Part shown: positions 8,515 to 17,141 of the stretch, piece after piece
How the letters are laid out: each line of letters opens with the position of its first letter
How positions within the stretch are numbered: the first letter of the stretch is position 1
DNA from: Candidatus Bathyarchaeota archaeon
Lineage (GTDB): Archaea > Thermoproteota > Bathyarchaeia > 40CM-2-53-6 > RBG-13-38-9
Direction: 5' to 3'
Assembly: GCA_026015185.1 (NCBI GenBank)
Contig: JAOZGX010000104.1
Coordinates: forward strand, 1 to 34,912
DNA: 34,912 bases
Program-made: the position numbers and the translations under genes
The notes under the pieces: generated by a model
Database searches by the model: none
The model's input: only the letters and a program-made list of their open reading frames with translations
What the model was told of the DNA's origin: nothing

Positions 8515-8534
8515 CATATTTCTTTTCGGATAAG

Positions 8535-9446
8535 ATGAAATATCCTATGAAAATAAAGAGTAAACTTAGAAAGTTTCGAAGAAGATTTGTTGAAATCTCA
8601 GTAGCAACTCTGATGATAGCATATTTAATCTTCATGATTTTCACTATATTTTACCCTTCTTTTTACACACCTGAAACTCAAGATATGGCTGGCTTTGATG
8701 AAAAAAAGAAAGTGGCCATTATCGATCAGCTCAGCCTATATGATAACAGCACCTCTTTCACCGATAATATGACTGTGACTTTGAATTCTGCAGGATATCA
8801 TGTAGATGTTTATAGGGATAGGGAGATTACAATAGGCTTTTACAAGAATTTACCTTTATTGGAGCATCGACTCATTATTTTTAGAGTTCATTCAGCACCA
8901 TCTCACGTAGAATTTATGCCTAATGCGACTCAATCCCAACCTTGGTGGTCAGTCTATCTATTTACATCAGAACTCTACAGCCCCTTTATGCACCCCATTG
9001 AACAACTTTCGGGCCAGATTGTACAAGCAGCCATCACTGAAGCTTCACCTCGTTACTTCGCTATAGGACCAGATTTCATTCGAAAAAGCATGCGTGGTGA
9101 ATTTAATGATCCAATAATAATTATGAGTTCCTGCAAAATACTTAACGAATCTGATCTAGCTGATGCACTGATAGATAGGGGAGTAAAAGGTGTGATTTCA
9201 TGGAATGATTTAGTAGAGTTGAACCATACTGATAGAGCAGTTGAAGTATTGATTGAAAATCTAATTATCGAGGAAATGACAGTAAAGGAAGCTGTCGAGG
9301 CAACGATGGAAGAAGTTGGACCAGATCCATATTACGGAAGTAGTCTAGTTTTCCATCCCGATGGAATAGGTAAAGTAGATTTAGAAAGACTGATTTTCGC
9401 TTCCAATAGTCAAATAATGGCTTCAGAAAGAAAGGGCTTTATCTGA
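8535..9446 (+). CDS. Membrane-anchored protein with possible caspase-like (clan CD) peptidase fold
   Basis: A 303-residue protein with a basic N-terminus and one membrane helix (about 20-42), so most of it should face outside the cell. The soluble part starts with KVAIIDQL, then GYHVDVYRD. It has His119 at the end of a hydrophobic strand (LIIFRVHSA) and Cys200 at the end of another (PIIIMSSCKI), followed by DRGVKGVISWNDLV. In caspases, gingipains, clostripain and CHAT proteins the catalytic His and Cys sit at exactly these strand ends, about 40-90 residues apart; here the distance is 81. I infer a clan CD-like fold with an intact dyad, but overall similarity is low and activity is unproven. 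It is a single gene between a permease and argS, with no visible substrate or partner. Confidence 0.5.
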   Translation: MKYPMKIKSKLRKFRRRFVEISVATLMIAYLIFMIFTIFYPSFYTPETQDMAGFDEKKKVAIIDQLSLYDNSTSFTDNMTVTLNSAGYHVDVYRDREITIGFYKNLPLLEHRLIIFRVHSAPSHVEFMPNATQSQPWWSVYLFTSELYSPFMHPIEQLSGQIVQAAITEASPRYFAIGPDFIRKSMRGEFNDPIIIMSSCKILNESDLADALIDRGVKGVISWNDLVELNHTDRAVEVLIENLIIEEMTVKEAVEATMEEVGPDPYYGSSLVFHPDGIGKVDLERLIFASNSQIMASERKGFI

Positions 9447-9562
9447 TCTCATATTTAGTAGAAAATGAATTCCAATTCAATGAATCTTTTATAATCTATA
9501 CATTAACGGTTTAATTATAGTACACATCAAATATTCTATCGTATATTGGGAGAATTAGCCCT

Positions 9563-11500
9563 TTGACCTTGAATCCTTTTTACGAGTTCAGAGAGCAATG
9601 CAAACAAGCTTTGAAAAATGCATTAATCAAACTTTATGAGAAAGAAATTAAAGATGTGCCGCTAATACTAGAGATACCGCCCTCTAGAGAATTTGGAGAA
9701 CTGGCAACTACTATCTGTTTTGAGATATCAAAAAGATCAGGGGCTAAACCCTTTGAAATAGCTTCTGTTATTGCTAAAGAGATTGATCTCCATGATTTTA
9801 CACTTATAGATTCCACCAAGAATCTTAAAGGCTATTTGAATTTTAGTTTGAACTATCCAGAGTTTGTTAAATTAACATTAAACTCTATCAGAGAACTAAA
9901 CGAGAATTACGGCTTTGTTAAGAGTGATCAAGTCAATAAGATTATTGTAGAGCATAGCAGTTTCAATCCGATACATGCTATCCATGTTGGGCAGGCAAGG
10001 AGTCCAATTCTAGGTGACGCCTTATTTAGGATGTTAAAAAATAGGGGCCATGAGGTCTCAAGGCATTTCTATATTGATGATACTGGAAGACAAAGTGCTA
10101 TAATCGCATATGGATATGAGTTGCTTGGGCTTCCAAAACCACCAATTAAGCCAGATCATTTCATGGGCCAAATATATAGTATCATGAATTGTTTACTTGA
10201 AATCAAGAAACTTCAGGAGAAAATAGAAGAGCCCGAAGATACCGATAATATTTCAGAAATTAAACAAAAATTGAATGAGTGGGTTGATATTAGTGAGGAA
10301 TTGAAAACCAAACATTCAAAGCTTTTTAGCAAACTAGAAAAAAAGATGAGTGCTGAAAAAGAACAAGAATTGAAATTGAATAGATTTTTGAAAAATTATG
10401 AGGAGAAGGAATCAACCTATGAACAATTGATTAGGAAAGTGACCAATCTATGTTTGAAGGGTTTTAGTGAAACACTGAATAAATTAGGAATTGAGTTTGA
10501 TAGTTGGGATTGGGAAAGTGATTTAATTTGGTCTGGTGATGTCAAAGAAGTAATACAAAAGCTCCAAGATACTGAATTCGTTTTGACAGAAAACGGTGTT
10601 TTGAAGTTAGATGCCGAAAGACTAGTGAATGAACTTGATTTAAGAGAGCTTCTTTGTATCAGCAAAGATTATGAAATTCCTTCAGTATCTCTTACGAGGT
10701 CAGATGGTACAAGTCTTTATGTAACAAGAGATATCGCCTATTCTCTTCACAAATTCAAACTAGCAGAGAATGTAATAAATGTAATAGGCTCAGAACAGAA
10801 GTTAGCACAATTACATGTTAAAATTGCTTTGTGTGCTCTGGGAAAAAAGAAATTTGCTACTAAACAACATCATTTTGCATTTGGCTTAGTAGAGCTGCCA
10901 CAGTATAAAATGTCTAGCCGTCGAGGAAGAATAATAGCATTGGACAAAATAATTGATGAGGCGATTAAGATTGCTCATGAAAAGGTATCAGAGCAACATA
11001 GGTCTATAAGTAAGAAAGAGGAAGAAAACATAGCAAAGTGTATTGGATTAAACGCTATCAAATATGCTTTGTTATCTGTAGAGCCATCGAAGAATGTTAC
11101 TTTTACTTGGGACAGAGTTTTAGACTTTAAAAGAAATAGTGCTCCCTTTATTAATTATGCGTCTACTAGAATTCAAGGTATTTTGAGAAAAGTTGGAACA
11201 GTGCCTGATGAGATTAAATATGAACTATTGAAAGAGAATTTGGAAAAAGAAATCATACTCTATTTATCACGTTTTCCAGAAATTTTTATAGATTCCTGCG
11301 ATAATTTACGACCCGATGCTATAGCGAATTATGCTAATCTTTTATCAGAAAGGTTCCACGAGTATTACGAAAAAGTGGATATTTCTCATGTAGATGATGA
11401 AGGGTTGAAATTTGCACGGTCTGCATTGATTAGCTCAATTCAAATTGTCTTGAATAATGCCATGAATACGCTTGGAATTGAAATGACCGAAAAGATGTAG
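9563..11500 (+). CDS. argS: Arginyl-tRNA synthetase
   Basis: A 645-residue class I synthetase that charges tRNA-Arg with arginine. The N-terminal tRNA-recognition domain spans about 1-115. The catalytic domain opens with the HIGH-type motif HVGQ (141-144) inside SSFNPIHAIHVGQARS. The KMSKS-type motif KMSSRRG is at 449-455, and the C-terminal DALR anticodon-binding domain begins around 530 with APFINYASTRIQGILRK. A lysine- and glutamate-rich helical insertion (about 212-290) looks like a coiled coil. Glutamine at the fourth position of the HIGH motif is a mild deviation from the usual histidine or asparagine. The start is TTG 9563 with GGGAG upstream; a second TTG two codons later is possible. 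All domains are present at usual length, so it should be functional. Confidence 0.95.
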   Translation: MTLNPFYEFREQCKQALKNALIKLYEKEIKDVPLILEIPPSREFGELATTICFEISKRSGAKPFEIASVIAKEIDLHDFTLIDSTKNLKGYLNFSLNYPEFVKLTLNSIRELNENYGFVKSDQVNKIIVEHSSFNPIHAIHVGQARSPILGDALFRMLKNRGHEVSRHFYIDDTGRQSAIIAYGYELLGLPKPPIKPDHFMGQIYSIMNCLLEIKKLQEKIEEPEDTDNISEIKQKLNEWVDISEELKTKHSKLFSKLEKKMSAEKEQELKLNRFLKNYEEKESTYEQLIRKVTNLCLKGFSETLNKLGIEFDSWDWESDLIWSGDVKEVIQKLQDTEFVLTENGVLKLDAERLVNELDLRELLCISKDYEIPSVSLTRSDGTSLYVTRDIAYSLHKFKLAENVINVIGSEQKLAQLHVKIALCALGKKKFATKQHHFAFGLVELPQYKMSSRRGRIIALDKIIDEAIKIAHEKVSEQHRSISKKEEENIAKCIGLNAIKYALLSVEPSKNVTFTWDRVLDFKRNSAPFINYASTRIQGILRKVGTVPDEIKYELLKENLEKEIILYLSRFPEIFIDSCDNLRPDAIANYANLLSERFHEYYEKVDISHVDDEGLKFARSALISSIQIVLNNAMNTLGIEMTEKM

Positions 11501-11584
11501 ATTTCTAATTACAATTAACAAAATGTTGAATATGAAAGTATTAAATATCAAATAATGATTATCAATTTATTCTAGTGAGGAAAT

Positions 11585-11821
11585 ATGCCCATAGCTTTTG
11601 TTTTAATAAATGCGGAATTGGGAAAAGAAGAAAGTATTCTTGAAGAGCTTAGGAATATCGAACAAGTTAAAGAGGCGCATTTTGTTTATGGAGTCTATGA
11701 CATTATCGCTAAAGTCGAAGCAGAAAGTATGGATAAGCTAAAGGAGATCGTTACATTCAAGATTAGACGTTTAGGCGACGTAAGAAGTACTTTAACAATG
11801 ACCGTTGCTGAAGGAATCTAA
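11585..11821 (+). CDS. Stand-alone Lrp/AsnC effector-binding (RAM) domain protein
   Basis: A 78-residue protein that corresponds to the C-terminal ligand-binding domain of Lrp/AsnC regulators (AsnC_trans_reg). Typical features are the strand FVLINAELGKE, the VKEAHFVYGVYDIIAKVEAES segment and a final strand LTMTVAEG. The DNA-binding helix-turn-helix half is missing. Such stand-alone RAM proteins are common in archaea; they assemble into rings of dimers and bind amino acids, and may modulate full-length Lrp proteins. A GTGAGG sequence lies about 4 bases before ATG 11585. The gene is monocistronic and is followed by a long T tract. Confidence 0.88.
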   Translation: MPIAFVLINAELGKEESILEELRNIEQVKEAHFVYGVYDIIAKVEAESMDKLKEIVTFKIRRLGDVRSTLTMTVAEGI

Positions 11822-11827
11822 GAAGGA

Positions 11828-11845
11828 TTTTTTTTTCTTTTTTTT
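11828..11845 (+). terminator. Poly-T terminator after the RAM-domain gene
   Basis: Eighteen bases that are all T apart from one C start 6 bases after the stop codon at 11821. Intrinsic termination in archaea depends largely on such U tracts. The converging mch gene ends at 11886, so this tract lies between two convergent units. Confidence 0.6.
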
Positions 11846-11885
11846 AAATAAATCAGATTTTCGTTACAGGATTCTTAGCCCAAAG

Positions 11886-12851
11886 CTATCTTTTAATGTC
11901 CATTGACTTGATCAATACCTCATCATTTATTTTCCCAAACCTGTAAGTCCTACCACTTTTCTTATTGTTGAGGTATATTACAGCCGGTGCAAAAAGATTG
12001 GTATCTATCTTATAGAAATCAAATCCAGCTGCTTTAAAGGTCTCATAGAATGGCTTACCATAATCTTTTGATGTTGATGAAGGCACTTTTGAGCCGATTT
12101 CCATAAGCTCTTCATCATTTTCTACATCGACAACATAAGAGGCAATCCCTCCGTAGCACAATGCATCATTTGTCCTTCCCATGCATATAGCTGAGTCCGA
12201 GTGTAGCGGAGCTATTGGGGCAATTCCACATCCATAGATTATTTTGTTAACATTGAAACCTACTTCATGTAGCTTGTGAATTCCCGTCTCAACTATTCTT
12301 CCAGATATCTGAACTGCGCCTACCATTGAGCAGGTTGGAGCAACAATCGTGTAAAGATTATTCAGTTCAACCTTACATTCATCAGCAATGTACTCCAAAA
12401 CCTCTATAGGCGGAATTTTATCTGTCTCTAAAAGTATTACTGCGTTTTCGGAGTTGTCCTCGTAACTTATCTCATCATAGAGTTTTTTTGGTTTCAAGGC
12501 CAATGCCCTTGCAGGACCAGATCCCATCGCAAAATACTTGTCTTTTTTAATGTTCCAGCCTGCAAATTGAGCGCCTAATGTTGCAATTGTTGGATAACTT
12601 GTTTCTACAAAAATTGATGGCAAATTTATATCATTATAATTATTATAGGAAATAGAAGTTTTAGCTAAACCACCCAAACTAGCTTCAGTTACGAAACACC
12701 CAGCGCTTTGACCTCCAATGGCTCTTATCCCTGCATCAATTATGGTGGCTTCAGATTCCTTTATCTGCTCAATTCTTAGTAATTCCTTATTCTGTAGAGC
12801 ATTTTCAATCAGCTTAAGTGCATTACTATTAACACTAATATCTTTGTTCAT
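11886..12851 (-). CDS. mch: Methenyl-tetrahydromethanopterin cyclohydrolase
   Basis: Mch interconverts N5-formyl-H4MPT and N5,N10-methenyl-H4MPT (EC 3.5.4.27) in the cytoplasm. The protein of about 321 residues has the full family pattern: AGIRAIGGQSAGCFVTEASLGG near the N-terminus, YFAMGSGPARALALKPK in the middle, and the signature CGIAPIAPLHSDSAICMGRTNDALCYGG toward the C-terminus. It is the last gene of the mtd-fwdDBAC-mch operon and starts 2 bases or so after fwdC ends. A GTG at 12860 would add three residues, but the AGGTG ribosome-binding sequence overlaps it and is properly spaced for ATG 12851, which I prefer. Length and motifs are normal. Confidence 0.95.
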   Translation of the reverse strand: MNKDISVNSNALKLIENALQNKELLRIEQIKESEATIIDAGIRAIGGQSAGCFVTEASLGGLAKTSISYNNYNDINLPSIFVETSYPTIATLGAQFAGWNIKKDKYFAMGSGPARALALKPKKLYDEISYEDNSENAVILLETDKIPPIEVLEYIADECKVELNNLYTIVAPTCSMVGAVQISGRIVETGIHKLHEVGFNVNKIIYGCGIAPIAPLHSDSAICMGRTNDALCYGGIASYVVDVENDEELMEIGSKVPSSTSKDYGKPFYETFKAAGFDFYKIDTNLFAPAVIYLNNKKSGRTYRFGKINDEVLIKSMDIKR

Positions 12852-12862
12852 AACTATCACAC

Positions 12863-13699
12863 CTAAACTTCCATATCGAGATAGTCTTCACAATATTTCA
12901 AGCCATCATTTCCCTCTTTTCTAACATACAATCTGCCTTCGCCCTCTTCGTTACCATCGCCAACGAATAGAAAGAATGGGCCTTGGATCTTCTCTTTACC
13001 TAATCTAGCACTTCCCCTAACACCTTCAATAGTAAAACTCGGCAATATTTCAGGAATTTTACCATCAATTATTATTTTTCCACCAGACATCTGTGCGCCG
13101 GCCCTACAAAGGCAATTTTTGCCAACATAAATTGTACCATTTTTCATGTGCGTTCCTGGATAACCCTCTGAATTTCCCATAATCTGAATGGTTCCTCCTT
13201 TCATCCAACATCCGATTTCATTACCGGCATCTCCGTGAATCAAAATCATACCACCTTTCATTCCTTCGCTTTTTCCTCGATAAGAGGCACCTACAAAATC
13301 ACCAGCATTGCCTTTTACCTCAATCATTCCTCCTTGCATAAATGCGCCTAACCAAGATCCTGCATCCCCACTTACAATTATGCTTCCATCCTTCATCTTG
13401 TTGCCAAGGTACACTCCAGCATTTCCATCGATCTGAATGTTTCCCCCACTCATTTTTTGTCCAATTCTTTTTACTTTAGAAACATCTCCAATAATTTTGA
13501 TATGCAGCTCTTCGATCTTATCTGCTTGCTCACCATTTACATCGAAAATCTCGCAAAGTTTTATTTTCCTATTACCTTCCCAGATCTCTATATTACGAAC
13601 CTCATCAAGGGATTTGCCAACAATAATATCGGGATTTAGATCTGGAGCATCTACTGGAACTTTTAAGGTCTTTTTAATCTTGAATGTTATTTCGACCAT
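12863..13699 (-). CDS. fwdC: Formylmethanofuran dehydrogenase subunit C
   Basis: FwdC/FmdC is a structural subunit of formylmethanofuran dehydrogenase, which fixes CO2 onto methanofuran. The 278-residue protein has a short N-terminal region and then, from about residue 80 to 210, a run of right-handed beta-helix repeats of the form GG-x-I-x-(I/V)-x-G-(D/N)-AG-x3-G, for example GGMIEVKGNAGDFVG. This repeat domain is shared with the C-terminal domain of glutamate synthase. Two adjacent ATGs exist (13702 and 13699); GGAGGT sits 3 bases from the first and 6 from the second, so the second is more likely. It overlaps or abuts the fwdA stop, showing translational coupling. Confidence 0.95.
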   Translation of the reverse strand: MVEITFKIKKTLKVPVDAPDLNPDIIVGKSLDEVRNIEIWEGNRKIKLCEIFDVNGEQADKIEELHIKIIGDVSKVKRIGQKMSGGNIQIDGNAGVYLGNKMKDGSIIVSGDAGSWLGAFMQGGMIEVKGNAGDFVGASYRGKSEGMKGGMILIHGDAGNEIGCWMKGGTIQIMGNSEGYPGTHMKNGTIYVGKNCLCRAGAQMSGGKIIIDGKIPEILPSFTIEGVRGSARLGKEKIQGPFFLFVGDGNEEGEGRLYVRKEGNDGLKYCEDYLDMEV

Positions 13700-13701
13700 C
13701 A

Positions 13702-15411
13702 TTAAACCTCCGCATTGGCTTCAATTTTTTCTGGAATATTCAGATAATCTTCTCCTATTACATAGTTGCTCATTCTGACTGTATAGTGATCTTCAAACAT
13801 ATCCCTAATATTCTCAAGCATGCTACTTTCCAAATCTTTTGAAATATTACTCTTGGCCCAATACGTTCTCCCATCTATGCATTCCAGAATCTCTCCTTTC
13901 TTTGAAACTATCTTTCCGCTTTTTATCGTATAATGTGCATTGCTGAAAGCGCTTTTGAGTTTGGGATAATGCGTAGAAGCGTCCATAGTCGAAGGATCGA
14001 AATCGTATATCGCAACGTCAGCATCAGCTCCAATACCAAGATGGCCTTTATTCTCTAATCCTAAAGCTTTAGCTGTGGCCGCTCTTGTTACAATCGCTAA
14101 TTCAGATAATGTATATTCTCTATCCATTCCGGGTAAGTCTAAACGTCTTTTAGCGCTGTTATTGATCTTAGCGAGGGTTTTCTCTCTGGCTTTTTTACTA
14201 ACTAACCAAGAAATTACTAAGGGATATTTTGTGAAAGGTGCTCCGTTGGGATTATCTGTCGTCATAAAGATTCGCCATGGATCTTTTACCAATAATGCCA
14301 GCTCAAGACCTATTCCCCATTGAATTGCATTGACGTAATTACTTCTTCTATATGTAAACGGCACAATTCCAGATCCTGTCTCGGCTTCAACATCACAATT
14401 TACCCATTTATTTCCCGATAGTTTATGTAAAAAGAACTGGAATGGACCATCAGCAGTCATTGTTGTCGTATCGCCGAAAGCTATCTGGCCTAGGTCTAGT
14501 GTTACATGCTCATGCTTGTTCACATAATCAGCTATTTCCGGTGCGCCAGAACTCAAATTCAGCCAAGAACTGCCCTTGAACCCTGTAAATTGTGTATGAG
14601 TGATGTGAATTATCGGCTTGTCTCCTGAATATAAATTGCTTACAGAATCCATAGTTTCGATAGTTGTTTGATAGTTTCCTGGAACGCCTAGATTATTTGT
14701 GTGAACATGAATCGTATGAGGAAGATTTAGCATTTTATTGGCCTTGCATAAACCAACAACGATTTCTCTTGGAGTGATACCAAAATTTGGAACTTCATCC
14801 TCAAGATTGGTTATAAAATTTCCCCAACCCCAAGCCTCAACTCCTCCTGGATCGACTATCTTAATTGCATATCCTCTAGTAGCTTCAAGCATCCACGAAA
14901 CATAAGCAGCGCATTCTTCTAATTTATTCTCCTTTAATAGTTCCATGATAAACCAGTTGTTGCCCAGAAGAGTGTAACATGCTTTATCTAAAATTGGAAT
15001 TTCATTCAACTCTTCATGAGTATGTCTTGCTTTCAAGGGTGGAGCAGCTGCTTCTATTACAGTAGTGTATCCCAGTGTAGAGTAACGATAGCCAGTGGCG
15101 AATGTAGATGGAATTGAATGCCCTACTCCTGATCTTTTTATTTTTGTTTTATATTCTACGTCCTTCTCATGGTCCTCTGGTCTTAAAATTCTCCCTGAAT
15201 TTACTTTGGAACCAGCAATATGTGAATGAATATCCACACCACCTGGCATGACTATCTTTCTAGAAGCATCCAGAACACGAGCTTCTTTTGAGACTTTATC
15301 GACTATTTTATCATCCTTGATGGAGATATCCATCTTTTCTCCATCAATATTATTAATGGGATCGAAAACTATACCATTTTTAATTAAAAGTTCAGATGTC
15401 AAAAATCTCAC
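13702..15411 (-). CDS. fwdA: Formylmethanofuran dehydrogenase subunit A
   Basis: FwdA is the amidohydrolase-like subunit that condenses formate, made from CO2 in FwdB, with methanofuran. The 569-residue protein has the dinuclear zinc motif D-x-H-x-H at residues 60-64 (VDIHSHIAGSK), a candidate carboxylated lysine at 184 in YAIKIVDPGG, the HVHTNNLGVPGN and HITHTQFTGFKG histidine clusters, and a catalytic aspartate in MTTDNPNGAPF. All active-site groups known from the Methanothermobacter enzyme therefore appear present. It starts at GTG 15411, overlapping the fwdB stop by four bases (GTGA), so the two genes are translationally coupled. Length is normal for the family. Confidence 0.96.
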   Translation of the reverse strand: MRFLTSELLIKNGIVFDPINNIDGEKMDISIKDDKIVDKVSKEARVLDASRKIVMPGGVDIHSHIAGSKVNSGRILRPEDHEKDVEYKTKIKRSGVGHSIPSTFATGYRYSTLGYTTVIEAAAPPLKARHTHEELNEIPILDKACYTLLGNNWFIMELLKENKLEECAAYVSWMLEATRGYAIKIVDPGGVEAWGWGNFITNLEDEVPNFGITPREIVVGLCKANKMLNLPHTIHVHTNNLGVPGNYQTTIETMDSVSNLYSGDKPIIHITHTQFTGFKGSSWLNLSSGAPEIADYVNKHEHVTLDLGQIAFGDTTTMTADGPFQFFLHKLSGNKWVNCDVEAETGSGIVPFTYRRSNYVNAIQWGIGLELALLVKDPWRIFMTTDNPNGAPFTKYPLVISWLVSKKAREKTLAKINNSAKRRLDLPGMDREYTLSELAIVTRAATAKALGLENKGHLGIGADADVAIYDFDPSTMDASTHYPKLKSAFSNAHYTIKSGKIVSKKGEILECIDGRTYWAKSNISKDLESSMLENIRDMFEDHYTVRMSNYVIGEDYLNIPEKIEANAEV

Positions 15412-16709
15412 TTTCTAATCTTTTTTACTCTCTTGAGTAACTCTTGAAGGATCTCAACGTCTGAAATAATATCATTAGGTGGATCGATGAACTTTCTTGC
15501 CTCAAGCACCACACCATCCATCCGATATATACTTCCTTCAGTTTCGATACCAACGTGAGCTGAAGGTATTACTACTTCGGAACAAAGTGTTGTTGGTGTT
15601 ACATGAGGATCTATAGTTATTAATGGGATCTTTGCCAGATTACGAGCTGCTTGATTTGGAAAGTTTGATATGGGATCTGAGGCTACAACCAAAGCTGCAT
15701 CGCATTCATCTCGTATCAATATATCTACTGCTGAAGTATCACCAGGATTGTAGAGTGGAAAGCCTTTGCTTAAATCCACTGCGAAAGGGTATCCAGTCTG
15801 CCAAGCTGTAACTTGATTTGCTCCTGCGACGTTGAAATGTCCACGCATTGGCATTATAAGGAATTTGGTACGTTTGTTCAATTCTCTAACAAGCGAAAGA
15901 GCCATATCGATATTTCTACTCTTACCTGAGCTCATGGTTATACCTAAGCCGAAAAAGATTATTCCGAATTCACAATTGACCATTATGTCCGCTAAATTCT
16001 CTATCTCTTCCAATAGTACACCTGCAACTTTGTCCTGTTCTATCTCAAGATCCTTTACTGCAGCCGTTAGAGCTGAAAGCAACTCATAATCTTTGTTGGG
16101 TTCAACTTTAATGAAGGAATCTGAGATCTTTGCTGTATCTGTCTTTCTAACATCTACAGTGATAACATTTCTATCTTTTCTTGTTGCTCTGAATCTTCCT
16201 TTACTGAGAGCTGAATATCTCATCATATGATTGGGATGAGCATGAACGGGATTGGCTCCCCAATAAATTATCAAATCGGCTCTATGCTTTACTTCACCTA
16301 ATGTGCATGTTGATTCTCCAACATCCTGTATTCCTATAATGCCTGGACCATGACAAGTACCGGTAGTATTATCTATAACTCCTCCGATGTAATCCGCTAA
16401 TGCTACCCCAAGCTCAATAGCTTCACAACTGGTTAGACTCCAACCATACAAAATTGGGTACTTTGCATTAGCAAGAATGGCAGCAGCCTTATCAATAGCT
16501 TCCGAAAAGGGTGCTTTTGATAATTTATCTCCTTTTCTCACCATCGGAAAATTATTTCTCTCTTTGTTAAAATTCATTAGTTTGCCTAATGACATTGCAC
16601 ACGCATTTTTTGCACGGCTTATATTCCCATCCTTGATTTCTATCTCTAAGTTATCGCAACAACAACCGCAAACTGTACAGATAATATCCTCAAAAATTTT
16701 TGAACTCAT
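15408..16709 (-). CDS. fwdB: Formylmethanofuran dehydrogenase subunit B (Mo/W catalytic subunit)
   Basis: FwdB carries the molybdopterin active site that reduces CO2 to formate. The 433-residue protein begins with a cysteine cluster CTVCGCCCDN (residues 11-20) that holds a 4Fe-4S cluster. The metal ligand is Cys119 in GTCHGPG, encoded by TGT; some methanogens use selenocysteine here, but this organism does not. YWGANPVHAHPNHM and VDPHVTPT are typical pterin-binding stretches. The gene lies 6 bases after fwdD and overlaps fwdA. No FwdE, FwdF or FwdG polyferredoxin gene is nearby, so the electron-delivery subunits must be elsewhere. The cysteine does not settle whether Mo or W is used. Confidence 0.95.
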   Translation of the reverse strand: MSSKIFEDIICTVCGCCCDNLEIEIKDGNISRAKNACAMSLGKLMNFNKERNNFPMVRKGDKLSKAPFSEAIDKAAAILANAKYPILYGWSLTSCEAIELGVALADYIGGVIDNTTGTCHGPGIIGIQDVGESTCTLGEVKHRADLIIYWGANPVHAHPNHMMRYSALSKGRFRATRKDRNVITVDVRKTDTAKISDSFIKVEPNKDYELLSALTAAVKDLEIEQDKVAGVLLEEIENLADIMVNCEFGIIFFGLGITMSSGKSRNIDMALSLVRELNKRTKFLIMPMRGHFNVAGANQVTAWQTGYPFAVDLSKGFPLYNPGDTSAVDILIRDECDAALVVASDPISNFPNQAARNLAKIPLITIDPHVTPTTLCSEVVIPSAHVGIETEGSIYRMDGVVLEARKFIDPPNDIISDVEILQELLKRVKKIRK

Positions 16710-16715
16710 GAGCAG

Positions 16716-17117
16716 TCATTTACTTCGAATTATTTCAACAATTTCCTCTATTGTTAGAACTTTTTCCTTCGTCGCAGCCGAAATAGTAGCATTAATTCCT
16801 TTGAAAGTCGGCATACCTGTACTATGTGTCTTGGGATCGACTAAGAATTCAGCCCATGGACCATATGGCATGAATGCCATGCCTTTCTCTAAAGCTTGTG
16901 TTCCTAATGAAGCTTTGACAACTACGCTCCCAAAATTAGTAATGATTTTGACATTTTGTCCTTTTTCGATACCTAAAACATTCAAATCATCTTGATTTAA
17001 TTCACAACATGCAACGTTATTTAGATAATCATCTGAGAGTTTTCCTTGTTCCTTAAGTCGACCCTGAATCAAACTTCTTCCAGTTATCAGATTGACTTTA
17101 AGTAATTTGGATGTCAT
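16716..17117 (-). CDS. fwdD: Formylmethanofuran dehydrogenase subunit D
   Basis: FwdD is the small subunit with the molybdopterin-dinucleotide-binding barrel that complements FwdB; in some organisms the two are fused. This 133-residue protein shows the usual NLITGRSLIQGR start, a CELNQDDLNVLGIEKGQNVKI barrel segment, and the family signature MPYGPWAEFLVDPKTHSTGMPTFKG. It lies second in the operon, 24 bases after mtd and 6 before fwdB. The separate-gene arrangement with FwdB is typical of archaeal Fwd/Fmd loci. Length and motifs are normal. Confidence 0.93.
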   Translation of the reverse strand: MTSKLLKVNLITGRSLIQGRLKEQGKLSDDYLNNVACCELNQDDLNVLGIEKGQNVKIITNFGSVVVKASLGTQALEKGMAFMPYGPWAEFLVDPKTHSTGMPTFKGINATISAATKEKVLTIEEIVEIIRSK

Positions 17118-17141
17118 TTTGATACCTTTTGAAGGCTAAGA

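Noticed and set aside
9563-11500. Unusual HVGQ motif and coiled-coil insertion in ArgRS as a sign of a paralogue
   Set aside because: Both tRNA-binding domains, KMSSR and overall length are intact, and similar helical insertions occur in other ArgRS proteins; it is most simply the housekeeping enzyme.
12950-13480. Short periodic repeats suggesting a repeat array
   Set aside because: The periodicity comes from the beta-helix repeats encoded by fwdC; the DNA copies are diverged and there are no constant repeats with unique spacers as in CRISPR.
16351-16353. Selenocysteine at the FwdB metal ligand
   Set aside because: The codon in the GTCHGPG motif is TGT (cysteine), and there is no in-frame TGA in fwdB.
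16477-16995. 172-residue open frame antisense across fwdB and fwdD
   Set aside because: It spans the junction of two firm genes on the other strand and has no ribosome-binding site or recognisable motif.
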